Shown here piece after piece: positions 8,977-18,476 of a DNA stretch of 64,000 nt. The notes below the pieces were generated by a model that was given only the letters and a program-made list of their open reading frames with translations, was not told where the DNA came from and searched no databases. The position numbers and the translations under genes are program-made. Source of the stretch: PALSA-350 sp963794165 (GTDB taxonomy: Bacteria > Acidobacteriota > Terriglobia > Terriglobales > Acidobacteriaceae); contig CAWCCT010000005.1 in assembly GCA_963794165.1 (NCBI GenBank), forward strand, positions 1 through 64,000, read 5' to 3'. How positions within the stretch are numbered: the stretch's first letter is position 1; every line of letters begins with the position of its first letter.

Positions 8977-10725
8977 TCACTGCGGAGGTTCCCTGACCGC
9001 GAGCACCTGGTCCGCCTTGACCTGAGTGAGGACCTGCTTGATGCCGCTCGGCCACTGGAGCTCGATTCTATCGATGACCGTACTCTGGCCCAGCCCGAAA
9101 TGCACCCGCTTGTCACTCGACGAGTTGTAGCCGACTGCGGTGGTCGCGTGGTTGTACTGGCTTCCATGGCTTGTCGTGACCTTGATCCTCGTTCCTATCC
9201 CGTCGCGATTTGACTTCGTTCCGATCAGCTTCAGGATGATCCAGTGATTCTGGTTACCGGAGCGATTCATAAGCAACTGCGGCAGGCCATTGAGCACCGT
9301 GACGACGATATCGATCCTTCCATCGTTGTTGAAGTCACCAAAGGCGGCTCCGCGGTGCGCGGCGGGAAGTGAAAAGGCTGCTCCAGCCTTGGTGCTCAGA
9401 TCTTCGAAGGTGAGACTGCCCTTGTTTCGAAATAGCCCGTTGGGAAGAGCGAACGGCCGGTGTGCGACTTGCATGGAATTATCGAGGATCTCGGAATTTG
9501 CGGTGAACAGGTCCTTGTATCCGTCGTTGTCAAAATCGAAAGCGCCGGTTCCCCAACCAGTGAGGCTGCCGGTGAAGGATCCTAGTCCCGCCGCGACAGT
9601 AGCGTCTTCAAACTGGCCGCCGCCCAGGTTTCTGTAGAGCGGAAACGTGTCGCCAAACATTGTTGTGTGGAAGATATCCGGTTTGCCATCATTGTCGAGA
9701 TCACGGAAGTCGGCGCCCATCCCAGCTACGGTTTTACCGCTTTCCGTATAGGCGACGCCGGCAACCACCGCCACGTCAGTGAACGTACCATCACCATTAT
9801 TGTGCAGCAGGTAATTAGGGAAAGTATCGTTGGAGACAAAAACGTCAGTCAGTCCGTCGTTATCGTAGTCCGCAAATGCTACGCCCATGCCTTTTCCTAC
9901 ATAGCGCGAAACATGGGATGGTATTGAGACATCCGTAAAAGTTCCGTCTCCGTTGTTGCGATAGAGGATGTTGGGAGTTCCGTGAAACCTGTCGGGTGAA
10001 CAGTAGGTTGGAGCTTCTTCGACATGGCAAAGGACCGAAGTCCCAATACTGTAATCCAGGTAGTTGACGACGAAAAGGTCGAGAAGGCCGTCATTGTTGT
10101 AGTCAAACCATCCGGCTGTAACCGCCCAAGCCTTACCCAGAGTGGGAACCGTCCCGCTGACACCGGCTTTTTGAGTCGCGTCAGTAAACGTGCCATCGCC
10201 GTTATTGTGAAATAGTTGGTTGCGGTTTACCCCGGCGATGTACAGATCTTCGAAGCCGTCGTTGTCATAGTCTCCCGCCGCCACCCCCATCGAATAGCCT
10301 GTTCCCTTGAGACCCGCCTGCTCCGTGACATCGGTAAAGGTGCCGTCACCGTTGTTGCGGAACAGACGGTTGAAATAGCCCGGATCGCTTTTTTCAAGAG
10401 AAGGAATTTCGGCGCCATTGGTGAAGAAGATATCCAGCAGGCCATCATTGTTGTAATCAAACACGGCAACTCCCCCAGCCATAGTTTCGACCGAATATCG
10501 CTCGGGGCTGATGCTGTTCTTAAGCGTGAAGGTGATTTTGGAAGTTGCAATCGCGTTGTCGAATTCAATTGCTGATGGAGCTGAAGCCGGTGGACGCGGC
10601 GCGGTACCGGTGACCCGGGCATTCTGAGCGGCAGCCCGGGGCTCCGGATGCGGCTGGATTACGTCGCCGAGAAAAATGCACAGGACAGCAAACAAGCCCC
10701 CTTTGATTAGGGAGCTATTTGCCAT
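8977..10725 (-). CDS. CRTAC1-family protein: FG-GAP/VCBS repeats + ASPIC/UnbV domain
   Basis: 582 aa. The ATG at 10725 is chosen because it overlaps the upstream TPR stop (10715–10717) by 11 nt and opens a signal peptide (MANSSLIKGGLFAVLCIF); the frame is open to 10758. Seven or more FG-GAP-type repeats carry calcium-binding D-x-(D/N)-x-DG loops (DYNNDGLLDIF, DYDNDGFEDLY, DYDNDGLTDVF, DLDNDGKPDIF, DFDNDGYKDLF, DFNNDGRIDIV), predicting a β-propeller. The last ~75 residues are an ASPIC/UnbV domain (GIGTRIKVTT ... HFGLGQ ... IELQWPSG). Proteins of this type are exported and abundant in Acidobacteria and Planctomycetes; the function is not established. It forms an operon with the TPR gene upstream. 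Confidence 0.9.
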   Translation of the reverse strand: MANSSLIKGGLFAVLCIFLGDVIQPHPEPRAAAQNARVTGTAPRPPASAPSAIEFDNAIATSKITFTLKNSISPERYSVETMAGGVAVFDYNNDGLLDIFFTNGAEIPSLEKSDPGYFNRLFRNNGDGTFTDVTEQAGLKGTGYSMGVAAGDYDNDGFEDLYIAGVNRNQLFHNNGDGTFTDATQKAGVSGTVPTLGKAWAVTAGWFDYNNDGLLDLFVVNYLDYSIGTSVLCHVEEAPTYCSPDRFHGTPNILYRNNGDGTFTDVSIPSHVSRYVGKGMGVAFADYDNDGLTDVFVSNDTFPNYLLHNNGDGTFTDVAVVAGVAYTESGKTVAGMGADFRDLDNDGKPDIFHTTMFGDTFPLYRNLGGGQFEDATVAAGLGSFTGSLTGWGTGAFDFDNDGYKDLFTANSEILDNSMQVAHRPFALPNGLFRNKGSLTFEDLSTKAGAAFSLPAAHRGAAFGDFNNDGRIDIVVTVLNGLPQLLMNRSGNQNHWIILKLIGTKSNRDGIGTRIKVTTSHGSQYNHATTAVGYNSSSDKRVHFGLGQSTVIDRIELQWPSGIKQVLTQVKADQVLAVREPPQ

Positions 10726-11788
10726 CAGAAATCTTGCTGTGCAGCTTCTGAAATTCATCTAGTTCTTCATGGAATTTCGCTTCGTCGCCAGATTTCCGGT
10801 AGGCGAATGCAAGCCGATAGTAGTATTCATCGTTATTGGGATCCAGCGATATGGCCTTTTTGAGAACGCGGATCTCCTCTGCGTATTTCCCCTGTTGCCC
10901 GTAAACCAGCCCCAACTGGAAATATGCCTGGGGCAGCTTTGGATTCAGGCTAAGGGCCGTTTTCAGGGATTCAGTGAAATTTGGCGGCAAGGCGGCTTTG
11001 CCGTCGGACCATCTCCCCGACTGCGCCATGGTGTAGTCAAAGAGCACCAAACCATCATGGGGATATCTCTGGTGCAGAGATGCAAATTGCGAGGCCACCC
11101 TTGCCGCCAATGTGGGCGGGATTATTTCCGTGTCCGCGAGTATCTCCATGGGGTGCGGGTCCGACGGGTTCAAGTCTTCAGCGTCACAGAGGATTTGCGC
11201 TCCCTCAAGCGATTTTCCATCAGCGTATAACGCGGTCCCCAAAGCCACACGAATCTTCACTGATTTCGGATACTTCTGAAGTCCGTAGCGGAATATCGTG
11301 ATGGCCGCGTCGTGGTCGAGATGCAACAAAGACATTCCGAAATCGAAGACGTTCGTTTCGCTGGGGTCGGCCGTGGCCGCTTTCTGGTATTCGATAGCCG
11401 CGGCTTTGTAGTTTTTCTCGCCTGATTCAGCTTTGCCCAGCAAGCTATGGAGCTCCACTCGGTCTTGCTGTTCAAGCAGAGCGGTTAGCAGGGTCCTGGC
11501 ATTCTCATATTGGCCTGCGGCGATCTCCGCGTCGGCTAGATTGCGCCCAGTCTCGTAGCTCGGACAGGTAGCGTATACATCGGTCAGAAGTCCAACCGCG
11601 CGAGAAGAATTTCCCGCTTCGGTCAGTGCGCGTGCTGCGGTTTGTTTCTCTTTGCAATTGAACTCCCGTCGCTGCGAGAGCGACACAGATGGGGCCGAGG
11701 AGGGAGTCGATTGGTAAGAGAGCAGTTGGTCAGTTGTTGCCAGAACCGCCGACAGGAGAGCAACTTTAGCTAAGAACGGTTTTCTCAC
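10715..11788 (-). CDS. Exported tetratricopeptide-repeat protein
   Basis: 357 aa from the GTG at 11788, which starts directly with a signal-like sequence (RKPFLAKVALLSAVLATT); a TTG at 11818 in the same frame would add ten residues rich in Cys. TPR-type helical pairs cover most of the mature part: AGQYENARTLLTALL, KNYKAAAIEYQKAATADP, HDAAITIFRYGLQKYP, LPQAYFQLGLVYGQQGKYAEEIRVLKKAISLDP, DEYYYRLAFAYRKSG. Probably a periplasmic protein-interaction scaffold. It overlaps the downstream ASPIC/UnbV gene by 11 nt. TPR + ASPIC/UnbV pairs are common in Acidobacteria, so the two products may act together. Confidence 0.85.
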   Translation of the reverse strand: MRKPFLAKVALLSAVLATTDQLLSYQSTPSSAPSVSLSQRREFNCKEKQTAARALTEAGNSSRAVGLLTDVYATCPSYETGRNLADAEIAAGQYENARTLLTALLEQQDRVELHSLLGKAESGEKNYKAAAIEYQKAATADPSETNVFDFGMSLLHLDHDAAITIFRYGLQKYPKSVKIRVALGTALYADGKSLEGAQILCDAEDLNPSDPHPMEILADTEIIPPTLAARVASQFASLHQRYPHDGLVLFDYTMAQSGRWSDGKAALPPNFTESLKTALSLNPKLPQAYFQLGLVYGQQGKYAEEIRVLKKAISLDPNNDEYYYRLAFAYRKSGDEAKFHEELDEFQKLHSKISDGK

Positions 11789-12033
11789 GAAGCAACCACA
11801 TTCCTCAAATGCCCGCAATCGAAGCCCTTAGCAGGGACCTGGCACGCCGACCCGTCCAGCTGCAAATGGTGTACACAAATTGGTCAACTGCCAAACAGAC
11901 AGTCATCTTTCGGACATGCTAGCGTTTTAGTCCACCGATTCTGCGGCATAAAAACAGTTTACTGAATGGGCCGGGGATGTAACGCAAGCCCCTGGTCTTA
12001 CATGCTTATTTTGTTTTCTTTTGGAGGAGCGCC

Positions 12034-15000
12034 ATGAAACTAACCAGCCGGGTTAACTATTTATTTCTGGTTGTCTGTATCTGCATGCTGGCGGCATCGT
12101 TCTCACGCCTCGGTGCTCAGATTGCCACCGGGCGAATCACCGGCAGGGTGACAGACTCCTCCGGCGCCGTGGTTTCGGGCGCCACCGCGACGCTCACCAG
12201 CGACACCACAGGTGTGCCCCAGACAGTGCGGACTGGTGCGAGCGGCGATTATGTTTTCGAAGCGGTCAATCCAGGCTCCTACACTCTGAAGGTTCAGGCT
12301 CCCGGGTTTGCGCCATACGTCAGCCAGGGCGTGCAGGCGCACATTCAGGACAACCTGACCGTTGACGTCAAGCTTGCGTTGGGAACGGTGGGTCAGCAAG
12401 TCTCCGTCAATGCGGCGGCGGCGCCGTTGCTGCAAGAGGAAGATGCATCCGTGGGCCAGACCATTGGTGAGCAGCAGGTCAACAATATGCCACTGCAGAG
12501 CCGGGACTGGACCACCCTGGGATTATTGGCTGCCGGCACCAGCACCACGGGAAGTTCCAGCAACGCGGAGTTCAATGTGATGGGCGTAGATTTCACCCAG
12601 AACGACTTTCGCCTTGATGGAATCGACGACAACGTCGAGGTTTATGGCGGCGGCAATATCCAGGGAGCCGGCGGGAACAACGAATACACCTCCATCGTGC
12701 CACCCCCCGACGCTATCCAGGAATTCAAACTGCAGACCGGCAACTTCGACGCTGAATTCGGCCATTCCACTGGTGGAATCGTGAATGCCGCGCTCAAGTC
12801 GGGGACCAACCAGATCCACGGGGATCTTTGGGAATACGTTCGCAACACCGTTTTCAACGCCAACGACTACTTCGCAAACCAAACTGATACACCACGTCCT
12901 GCCTACCATCAGAACCAGTTTGGAGGCACGATCGGCGGCCCCGTCTACATTCCCAAGCTCTATAACGGCAAGAATAAGACCTTCTTCTTTTTCGATTACC
13001 AGGGCACCAGGATCGATATGCCGTCGGCCAGTACCTCGAACGTTCCGACTGCCGCAATGCACAGCAGCAACTTCACCAACTTTCAGGACTACTTCTCGCT
13101 AACCAGCGGGACAAAAACCGACGGGCTCGGCCGAGTATATCCTTTGGCCACATTGCTGGACCCGGCGACCACCCGCATGGTGGCAGCCGGCGCGGCTGAT
13201 CCCGTTTCAGGCCTGGCCAACACCTCGGGCGCTTCTATCTATGTGCGGGATCCGTTCTACACCAACGGCAGCATAGCCGGCATCACCAACTTCACCGGGC
13301 AAACGCAATACCTGAACATCCTTCCCCAGACACGTCTCAATCCTGACTCGGTTAAACTGCTGGGCTTATATCCCAACCCCACGGCCGGCCGGACCAGCTT
13401 CCCCAACTACTACCAGTTTGCCGCCGAGACCAACAACATCAATCAGTACGACGTCCGGATCGACGAGAACATCAGCAGCAAGGACGTCATTTTTGGTGTC
13501 TACAATTACAGCAACGAAACCATATTTGTGCCCCCGTATCTTCCCGGGATAGCAGAGGGTCAGAACTATGGGGACGGGCCAGAGCAGGGGCCTCGGTATG
13601 CGATTGTCCTCGGCTACACCCATGTCTTTACGCCCAGCCTGACCAACGAATTTCACGCCGGCTTTCTCCACAGCATTGAAAGGCTAAGCGGAGCCTATGG
13701 CAATACGCCGGGGATTCCCGAGGAGTATGGAATTCCGGGTGTGCCGCAGACTCCGGGAAATGGCGGCCTGCCGCTCATCGCTATCAACTCCCTTACGGGT
13801 ATGGGAACCGCTGGTTGGATGCCCACTCTTTCTACGGTTCGCACGCTAGAGATTATGGACAACGTGACCAAAATCTACGGCTCACACACCTTCAAAACCG
13901 GCATACAGGTGGACGATTTCTATGCCCCAATCATCCAGCCAACGTATGGCAAGGGAAACTTCGACTTCGACGGCCGGTACTCTGATATTCCCAACCAGAA
14001 CTCAGGCTACGAAGGTGTCGGTGACATGCTGCTGGTGCCGACTACATCCACTGTCCCAGGCGGGATAAGCAATCTCGGCGGTCTTGAGACTTACGGGCTT
14101 TCCAACTATGCCCAAGTGAGTGACCAGCGCTACTACATTGGAGCCTACTTCCAGGACGATTGGAAGGTCTCCCCAAAACTCACGCTTAACCTTGGCCTGC
14201 GCTGGGACCACTACACGCCTTATCAGGATATCTATGGCAAGCAGGCTAACTTCATTCAGAACGGTGGGGGAGGGGGAGACTCGGGAACCTACTTCATCCC
14301 CCAAGAAGGCTGTAGATCAACCCAGACTTCATCCACATTTCAGGCGCTGGTCGCTTCCTATAACATCGGCATCAACTGTACGTCGAACAAAGCGACAGGT
14401 AACGCGCAAAGCCTTAACTTTGCTCCCCGCATCGGCTTTGCCTACCGCCTGACTCCCAAAACAGTGGTTCGCGGCGGCTACGGCATTACCTACGGAGCGC
14501 TGAACAACATCGGCTTTGGCGATAATATCGGGGGGAACTATCCCTTCTCCTACACCGTTAATTTCTACGCAGTGAATTCTCAGACTCCGTTGACCGTGCC
14601 CGGAGGAGCAACGGCCACTCTGGGAAATGCTCTGGTTGCACAGAACCTGGAAAATCCCACAGCGGTCAATGGAGCCGGTCTCACCCTTTATGGAAGGCAA
14701 TACAACTTCTTCACCCCGTATCAGCAAACATTCAATCTGACCGTTCAGGATCAGTTCACGCAACATGATTCCATTTCTTTCGCCTATGTCGGCACCCTGG
14801 GAAGGCATTTGGACAATAGCAATACTCAGAATGCGCCCACCGCCGTCATGCCGCCGGGAACGAACATGTATGATCCGACGGTCGAAGGCCACATTCCGTT
14901 TCCCTCGTTCTCTCCAAACGGAGTATTTGAGGATACGGAAGGTGCCAGCAACTACAGTTCTTTCCAGGCAGTTTACGAACACCAGCTCAGCAGAGGCCTA

Positions 15001-15735
15001 ACCGTGCTGGCAAATTACACATTTTCCAAGTGCATGACCGACCAGCGTTCGCTGGAGGGCTCGAACAACCCAGCCTACCGGGCGCCATGGCTCCCCAGCT
15101 TTGGCAAGGAGGCCGATTACGCGCTCTGCAGCGCTGATACGGCACAGGTGGTTCACGCTTCGGGAACCTACGATCTGCCTTTTGGCAGGAAGCAGCCTTT
15201 CCTGAACAGCGTCAACCCGGTGGTGGATGCCTTTGTGGGCGGATGGATGACAAACTTCATCTTTTCCCACCAGACCGGCCAGCCTTTTACGCTTGGGTGT
15301 CCCACTCCAACCACCGCGGATTTTGGATGCTTTGCGAACGTAGTCCCGGGGCAAAACATCTACGCCGGCCCGCACAACGTTCACCAATGGCTCAATCCGA
15401 GCGCGTTTGCGAACCCGCCGGTTGCAACCGCGATTGGCCAAACCGACTACTCCCCACTTGGCGGCAAACCTGCCCAGGCACGAGGTCCCGGTTTCCAGAA
15501 TCTCGATATGTCGCTCTTTAAGCAGTTCCCGATCCACGAGAGCGTGAGGCTTGAATTCCGGGCGGAGGCGTTTGACCTTCCCAACTGGCACTCCTTCTCG
15601 AACCCGGGACCGACGACCTTTTCCTTTACCGGGCTAGGAAATCTCAACTTTCTCAACACCTCCGGCTTCAGCGCGATCACGTCCTCGCGCAGCAATGCGC
15701 GTATTTTGCAGCTTGCTTTGAAGCTGTATTACTAA
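12034..15735 (+). CDS. TonB-dependent receptor, Oar-like, with carboxypeptidase-regulatory N-terminal domain
   Basis: 1233 aa, with a strong Shine–Dalgarno (TTTTGGAGGAGCGCC) before the ATG. A signal peptide (about 1–28) precedes a CarboxypepD_reg-like β-sandwich (about 30–115; GRITGRVTDSSGAVVSGATA, DYVFEAVNPGSYTLKV). A plug domain follows (about 125–300; NNMPLQSRDWTTLGLLAAG, STGGIVNAALKSGTNQIHGDLW, QNQFGGTIGGPVYIP) and then a long 22-strand-type barrel ending LQLALKLYY, with the terminal aromatic residue typical of outer-membrane proteins. Known of the family: TonB-driven uptake of large substrates. The substrate cannot be read from the sequence. No TonB/ExbB genes or companion SusD-like gene are next to it. 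A 245-bp non-coding leader upstream may hold its regulation. Confidence 0.93.
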   Translation: MKLTSRVNYLFLVVCICMLAASFSRLGAQIATGRITGRVTDSSGAVVSGATATLTSDTTGVPQTVRTGASGDYVFEAVNPGSYTLKVQAPGFAPYVSQGVQAHIQDNLTVDVKLALGTVGQQVSVNAAAAPLLQEEDASVGQTIGEQQVNNMPLQSRDWTTLGLLAAGTSTTGSSSNAEFNVMGVDFTQNDFRLDGIDDNVEVYGGGNIQGAGGNNEYTSIVPPPDAIQEFKLQTGNFDAEFGHSTGGIVNAALKSGTNQIHGDLWEYVRNTVFNANDYFANQTDTPRPAYHQNQFGGTIGGPVYIPKLYNGKNKTFFFFDYQGTRIDMPSASTSNVPTAAMHSSNFTNFQDYFSLTSGTKTDGLGRVYPLATLLDPATTRMVAAGAADPVSGLANTSGASIYVRDPFYTNGSIAGITNFTGQTQYLNILPQTRLNPDSVKLLGLYPNPTAGRTSFPNYYQFAAETNNINQYDVRIDENISSKDVIFGVYNYSNETIFVPPYLPGIAEGQNYGDGPEQGPRYAIVLGYTHVFTPSLTNEFHAGFLHSIERLSGAYGNTPGIPEEYGIPGVPQTPGNGGLPLIAINSLTGMGTAGWMPTLSTVRTLEIMDNVTKIYGSHTFKTGIQVDDFYAPIIQPTYGKGNFDFDGRYSDIPNQNSGYEGVGDMLLVPTTSTVPGGISNLGGLETYGLSNYAQVSDQRYYIGAYFQDDWKVSPKLTLNLGLRWDHYTPYQDIYGKQANFIQNGGGGGDSGTYFIPQEGCRSTQTSSTFQALVASYNIGINCTSNKATGNAQSLNFAPRIGFAYRLTPKTVVRGGYGITYGALNNIGFGDNIGGNYPFSYTVNFYAVNSQTPLTVPGGATATLGNALVAQNLENPTAVNGAGLTLYGRQYNFFTPYQQTFNLTVQDQFTQHDSISFAYVGTLGRHLDNSNTQNAPTAVMPPGTNMYDPTVEGHIPFPSFSPNGVFEDTEGASNYSSFQAVYEHQLSRGLTVLANYTFSKCMTDQRSLEGSNNPAYRAPWLPSFGKEADYALCSADTAQVVHASGTYDLPFGRKQPFLNSVNPVVDAFVGGWMTNFIFSHQTGQPFTLGCPTPTTADFGCFANVVPGQNIYAGPHNVHQWLNPSAFANPPVATAIGQTDYSPLGGKPAQARGPGFQNLDMSLFKQFPIHESVRLEFRAEAFDLPNWHSFSNPGPTTFSFTGLGNLNFLNTSGFSAITSSRSNARILQLALKLYY

Positions 15736-15783
15736 CCGAGTGCTGTTCGGGAGCCTAGCCGATTTCACTTCATGACGACGCTC

Positions 15784-15961
15784 GACGGGTGCCCCATGTT
15801 CGCCTCAGCGTATATGGGCCGAGGATGCGTTTTTCAAATGCTTTCATGCTATGGGTCACGAGGTTATCAATCTTTTTGCCCGCATAGCGAGAGCATTGGA
15901 AGGGGGCTGCGCCCCGTCGTTTTCGTCCCATGTACGCTGGTGCGAACATGGGGCACCCGTC
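15784..15961. repeat. 178-bp element with 35-nt terminal inverted repeats (copy E of the GGGGCACCC family)
   Basis: Left arm 15784–15818 begins GACGGGTGCCCCATGTTCGC; right arm 15927–15961 is its reverse complement with three mismatches. The interior carries a further potential stem (GCTATGGG near 15848 against CCCGCATAGC near 15880) and a GGGGGCTGCGCCCC palindrome near 15903. The outer motif GGGTGCCCC/GGGGCACCC is shared with the four other dispersed hairpins of this window. No coding potential: a 69-codon open frame across it has no family features. It lies between the TonB receptor and a convergent gene. Confidence 0.8.
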
Positions 15962-15996
15962 CAGTTGCCTTCATCTCCTAAAGGGTTGTTTGTCTC

Positions 15997-18435
15997 CTAA
16001 GCAAAGAGCTCCGGCACTCCTCCAGGGCCAATCCATTGCAAACCTTGAGCCCGGGTACTCACCGCAGCAGCGTTTGCGAATGTAGCATTCACCTGCTGCG
16101 GCTTCCGCAGGTTCAGGTGGATGCGGCTGACGATCTCCTCAGCGGGCTCAATGCTGATCACGCCGGCGCCGTTCCGGGTGGCCCTGCAATTCCAGGTGAT
16201 GAGTTGCCCGTCGGTTCGTTCAATGAGGTAGGCGGTGGTTAACACCACCTCAGCCATGGCAATGAAGATTTCATGCACATCGTTGCAGCAACACCAACCC
16301 GAATTCCACCCGTTGCCGAAGACCGGTTCGTGGTCCGGGTAATGGAAAGAGGCAATCATGGGCACATACTGTTCGCCAATGATTCCATCCACGCGTCTCC
16401 CCCGCCCGGGGAAATCCTTGTCCGGCTCCAACATCGTCACCTCGCGATAGGGATCCGGAACGAAGGCCCACCGCAACACGCCGGTTTTACTGTCGATCAC
16501 CTGCGCACAACTCCCCATGATGTTCATGGTCTTGCGCAGCCATACCTCGTCACCCGTCAACAGATACTGATACCACAGGGCAGGAATCAACCAGGCGCTC
16601 CAACCGTGAGGTGAATCCATCATGTTCCGGGATTTGCCAATCAACACGTCGTATTGCGCCTCCCAGAAACGAAGGGTTGCTCCGTTCATGCGGGAGTCGG
16701 GGATCAGCAACTGTTCCAGGCAACGATGGGCTGACAGCATGTTCGCGGCTGCTTCGCCATAGCGGCGGCGTTCCTCGGCGTCTTGCTGGAGCAACGCGAA
16801 TAAACCAAGCTGTAGGGCGGAGCAGCTGATCATGCCGTCTTCAAACGTGTTCTGCCCTTCGGTGGTGAGGTCATCTTTCCTCCGAACGAGAAAATCCATG
16901 GCCTTTCTTGCGGAATCGTAGTGGCGCTGGTAAGCGGCGCCCAATTGCGCATCTTTCCCGGCCGTCCGTTTCTCGACCGCCATCACCGTCATCACCGACT
17001 TCACCGGATAGGCGACCGTAGTGTAATTGTTATAGTTTCCATCTGGTCCCTGTCTGGATACCGCATAATCGGCAAAGCCGCTGGCCAGGCCGAGCCAGTA
17101 AGGATCCTTATCTGACATGTAACGGTAGGCGAGAAGGCCCGCCATCTGTGCGGTGCTGGACAGGAGCCGTATTTTGGGTATGTTGGTGGGTTGCTTGGTG
17201 CTGAGATCCCACTGCAGATTCAGGATCTCATTAAGGCGTTTGTCGGTTTGCGCGTCCAAAGATGGATCCGGCAGGTAGAGCCGGGCCAGAACATCAGTTT
17301 CGAGACCGAGCCATTGTTCGAGATGGCTGGAGGCGTATTGCTTGTCAACCAGAGTTGCCTCCCGTGCCCGTTTCATATACCAGGACCAAGGCTGTCGCAC
17401 GGATAGGCATGCTTCACTCAGGTGGCCGTCACTTTGAGCCACGGTCACCTTATACAAACCGGGGCCGCCTTGCGGTGTAAACGTGGTCACAAACTTGTCC
17501 TTGGCTGGGGAATGCACCGCCAACGGGGTTTGGCTGCCATCCTCAGCCGTGACTGTCACCGTGACTGGCTTGAGTGCCCAGATGCTGAGACTGCTGCTCT
17601 CGCCGGCGCCCAGGGTATAGCGATCGGCATCGATCATCGGCGCTGATAGAGATGCCGCCAACAACGGCTTGACCTCCTCGAGTGATCCTGCCGGTTGGAG
17701 GTAAATCGTCCAACTCCGTTCTTGGCCCGGCTTAAGAGAAACGAGGTTCTGCGGGTGGCGCGCCGGCAATGGCAGGGCATGCATCAGATCGAGGCTGCAC
17801 GTGGATATCAAGTGACCGCCGTCGCCCCAGCTCGAATCTTGGTAATTCAAGGTGTAGGAGGCAACGGGGTTGGGTGAGCCCAGGGTCATGATCCGCCCCT
17901 GCGGGGTCATTAAGTATCCCCAGAAGTGTGTCTTTTCACAACGCAACAAAGTGGGGAAGTAGCGATAGTTCCATCTCGGATAGGACAACATTTCGCTGTC
18001 GACACCCAGCACCAGGGTGGCGGCCTTCGGGGAGTATTCGGTTTGGGCCTCGTTCTTCAGTCCTGCGACGATCGCCAACCGATTTCCGTCGATCCTGTAG
18101 CCCAGGGAATAGCGAATGCCATCCACTGTGGCAACGAAGCTGGATGGCGAGCCTTCGTGCCTTTGCATCTTCACGCCGGCCCAGGACGGTCCGGCGAAAG
18201 GGTCGCGGCGAAACTCCACCGCTTCCCACTCGCTACCGGTTTTCACCTCCATAACGCGAATGGTTCCGTCGTCGCTGAGGCTGGCGCGCATGCCCTCGCC
18301 GGTCAGGGTCCACGCGGCTGGCGCTTGGTGGTCAACGCCCTGTGCGGTCGATTGGGCTGCCAGCAACCTATGTGCCCCCGGCTGTGAGCCTACGATGATG
18401 GCGCTCACACCTTTGGAGAAATCGCGTCTATTCAT
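15997..18435 (-). CDS. Tat-exported protein of unknown function, possible (α/α)6-barrel
   Basis: 812 aa. The N-terminus MNRRDFSKG is a Tat signal (RRDF) followed by an Ala/Ile-rich stretch. Residues ~40–330 are β-rich (sandwich-like). From about 370 on the protein is helical and Trp-rich (LGLASGFADYAVSRQGPDGNYNN, WSAWLIPALWYQYLLTGDEVWLRKTMNIMGS, FGNGWNSGWCCCNDVHEIFIAMAEV), recalling six-hairpin glycosidases in which a β-domain precedes an (α/α)6 barrel. No catalytic residue can be assigned and no named family is claimed. An unusual CCC run (residues ~720) with a nearby Asp/His could bind metal. A monocistronic gene, convergent with the TonB receptor. Confidence 0.6.
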   Translation of the reverse strand: MNRRDFSKGVSAIIVGSQPGAHRLLAAQSTAQGVDHQAPAAWTLTGEGMRASLSDDGTIRVMEVKTGSEWEAVEFRRDPFAGPSWAGVKMQRHEGSPSSFVATVDGIRYSLGYRIDGNRLAIVAGLKNEAQTEYSPKAATLVLGVDSEMLSYPRWNYRYFPTLLRCEKTHFWGYLMTPQGRIMTLGSPNPVASYTLNYQDSSWGDGGHLISTCSLDLMHALPLPARHPQNLVSLKPGQERSWTIYLQPAGSLEEVKPLLAASLSAPMIDADRYTLGAGESSSLSIWALKPVTVTVTAEDGSQTPLAVHSPAKDKFVTTFTPQGGPGLYKVTVAQSDGHLSEACLSVRQPWSWYMKRAREATLVDKQYASSHLEQWLGLETDVLARLYLPDPSLDAQTDKRLNEILNLQWDLSTKQPTNIPKIRLLSSTAQMAGLLAYRYMSDKDPYWLGLASGFADYAVSRQGPDGNYNNYTTVAYPVKSVMTVMAVEKRTAGKDAQLGAAYQRHYDSARKAMDFLVRRKDDLTTEGQNTFEDGMISCSALQLGLFALLQQDAEERRRYGEAAANMLSAHRCLEQLLIPDSRMNGATLRFWEAQYDVLIGKSRNMMDSPHGWSAWLIPALWYQYLLTGDEVWLRKTMNIMGSCAQVIDSKTGVLRWAFVPDPYREVTMLEPDKDFPGRGRRVDGIIGEQYVPMIASFHYPDHEPVFGNGWNSGWCCCNDVHEIFIAMAEVVLTTAYLIERTDGQLITWNCRATRNGAGVISIEPAEEIVSRIHLNLRKPQQVNATFANAAAVSTRAQGLQWIGPGGVPELFA

Positions 18436-18476
18436 TTTCCCTTTGGCTTGCAGGGCTGACGGCTAACCTCTACCAC

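Noticed and set aside
8154..9167. 337-codon minus-strand frame overlapping the PPC gene and the ASPIC/UnbV gene
   Set aside because: Overlaps two well-supported genes; its composition is Arg/Ser-rich and it has no start signal.
15772..15981. 69-codon frame across the inverted-repeat element E
   Set aside because: It is produced by the repeat DNA itself and has no ribosome binding site or family features.
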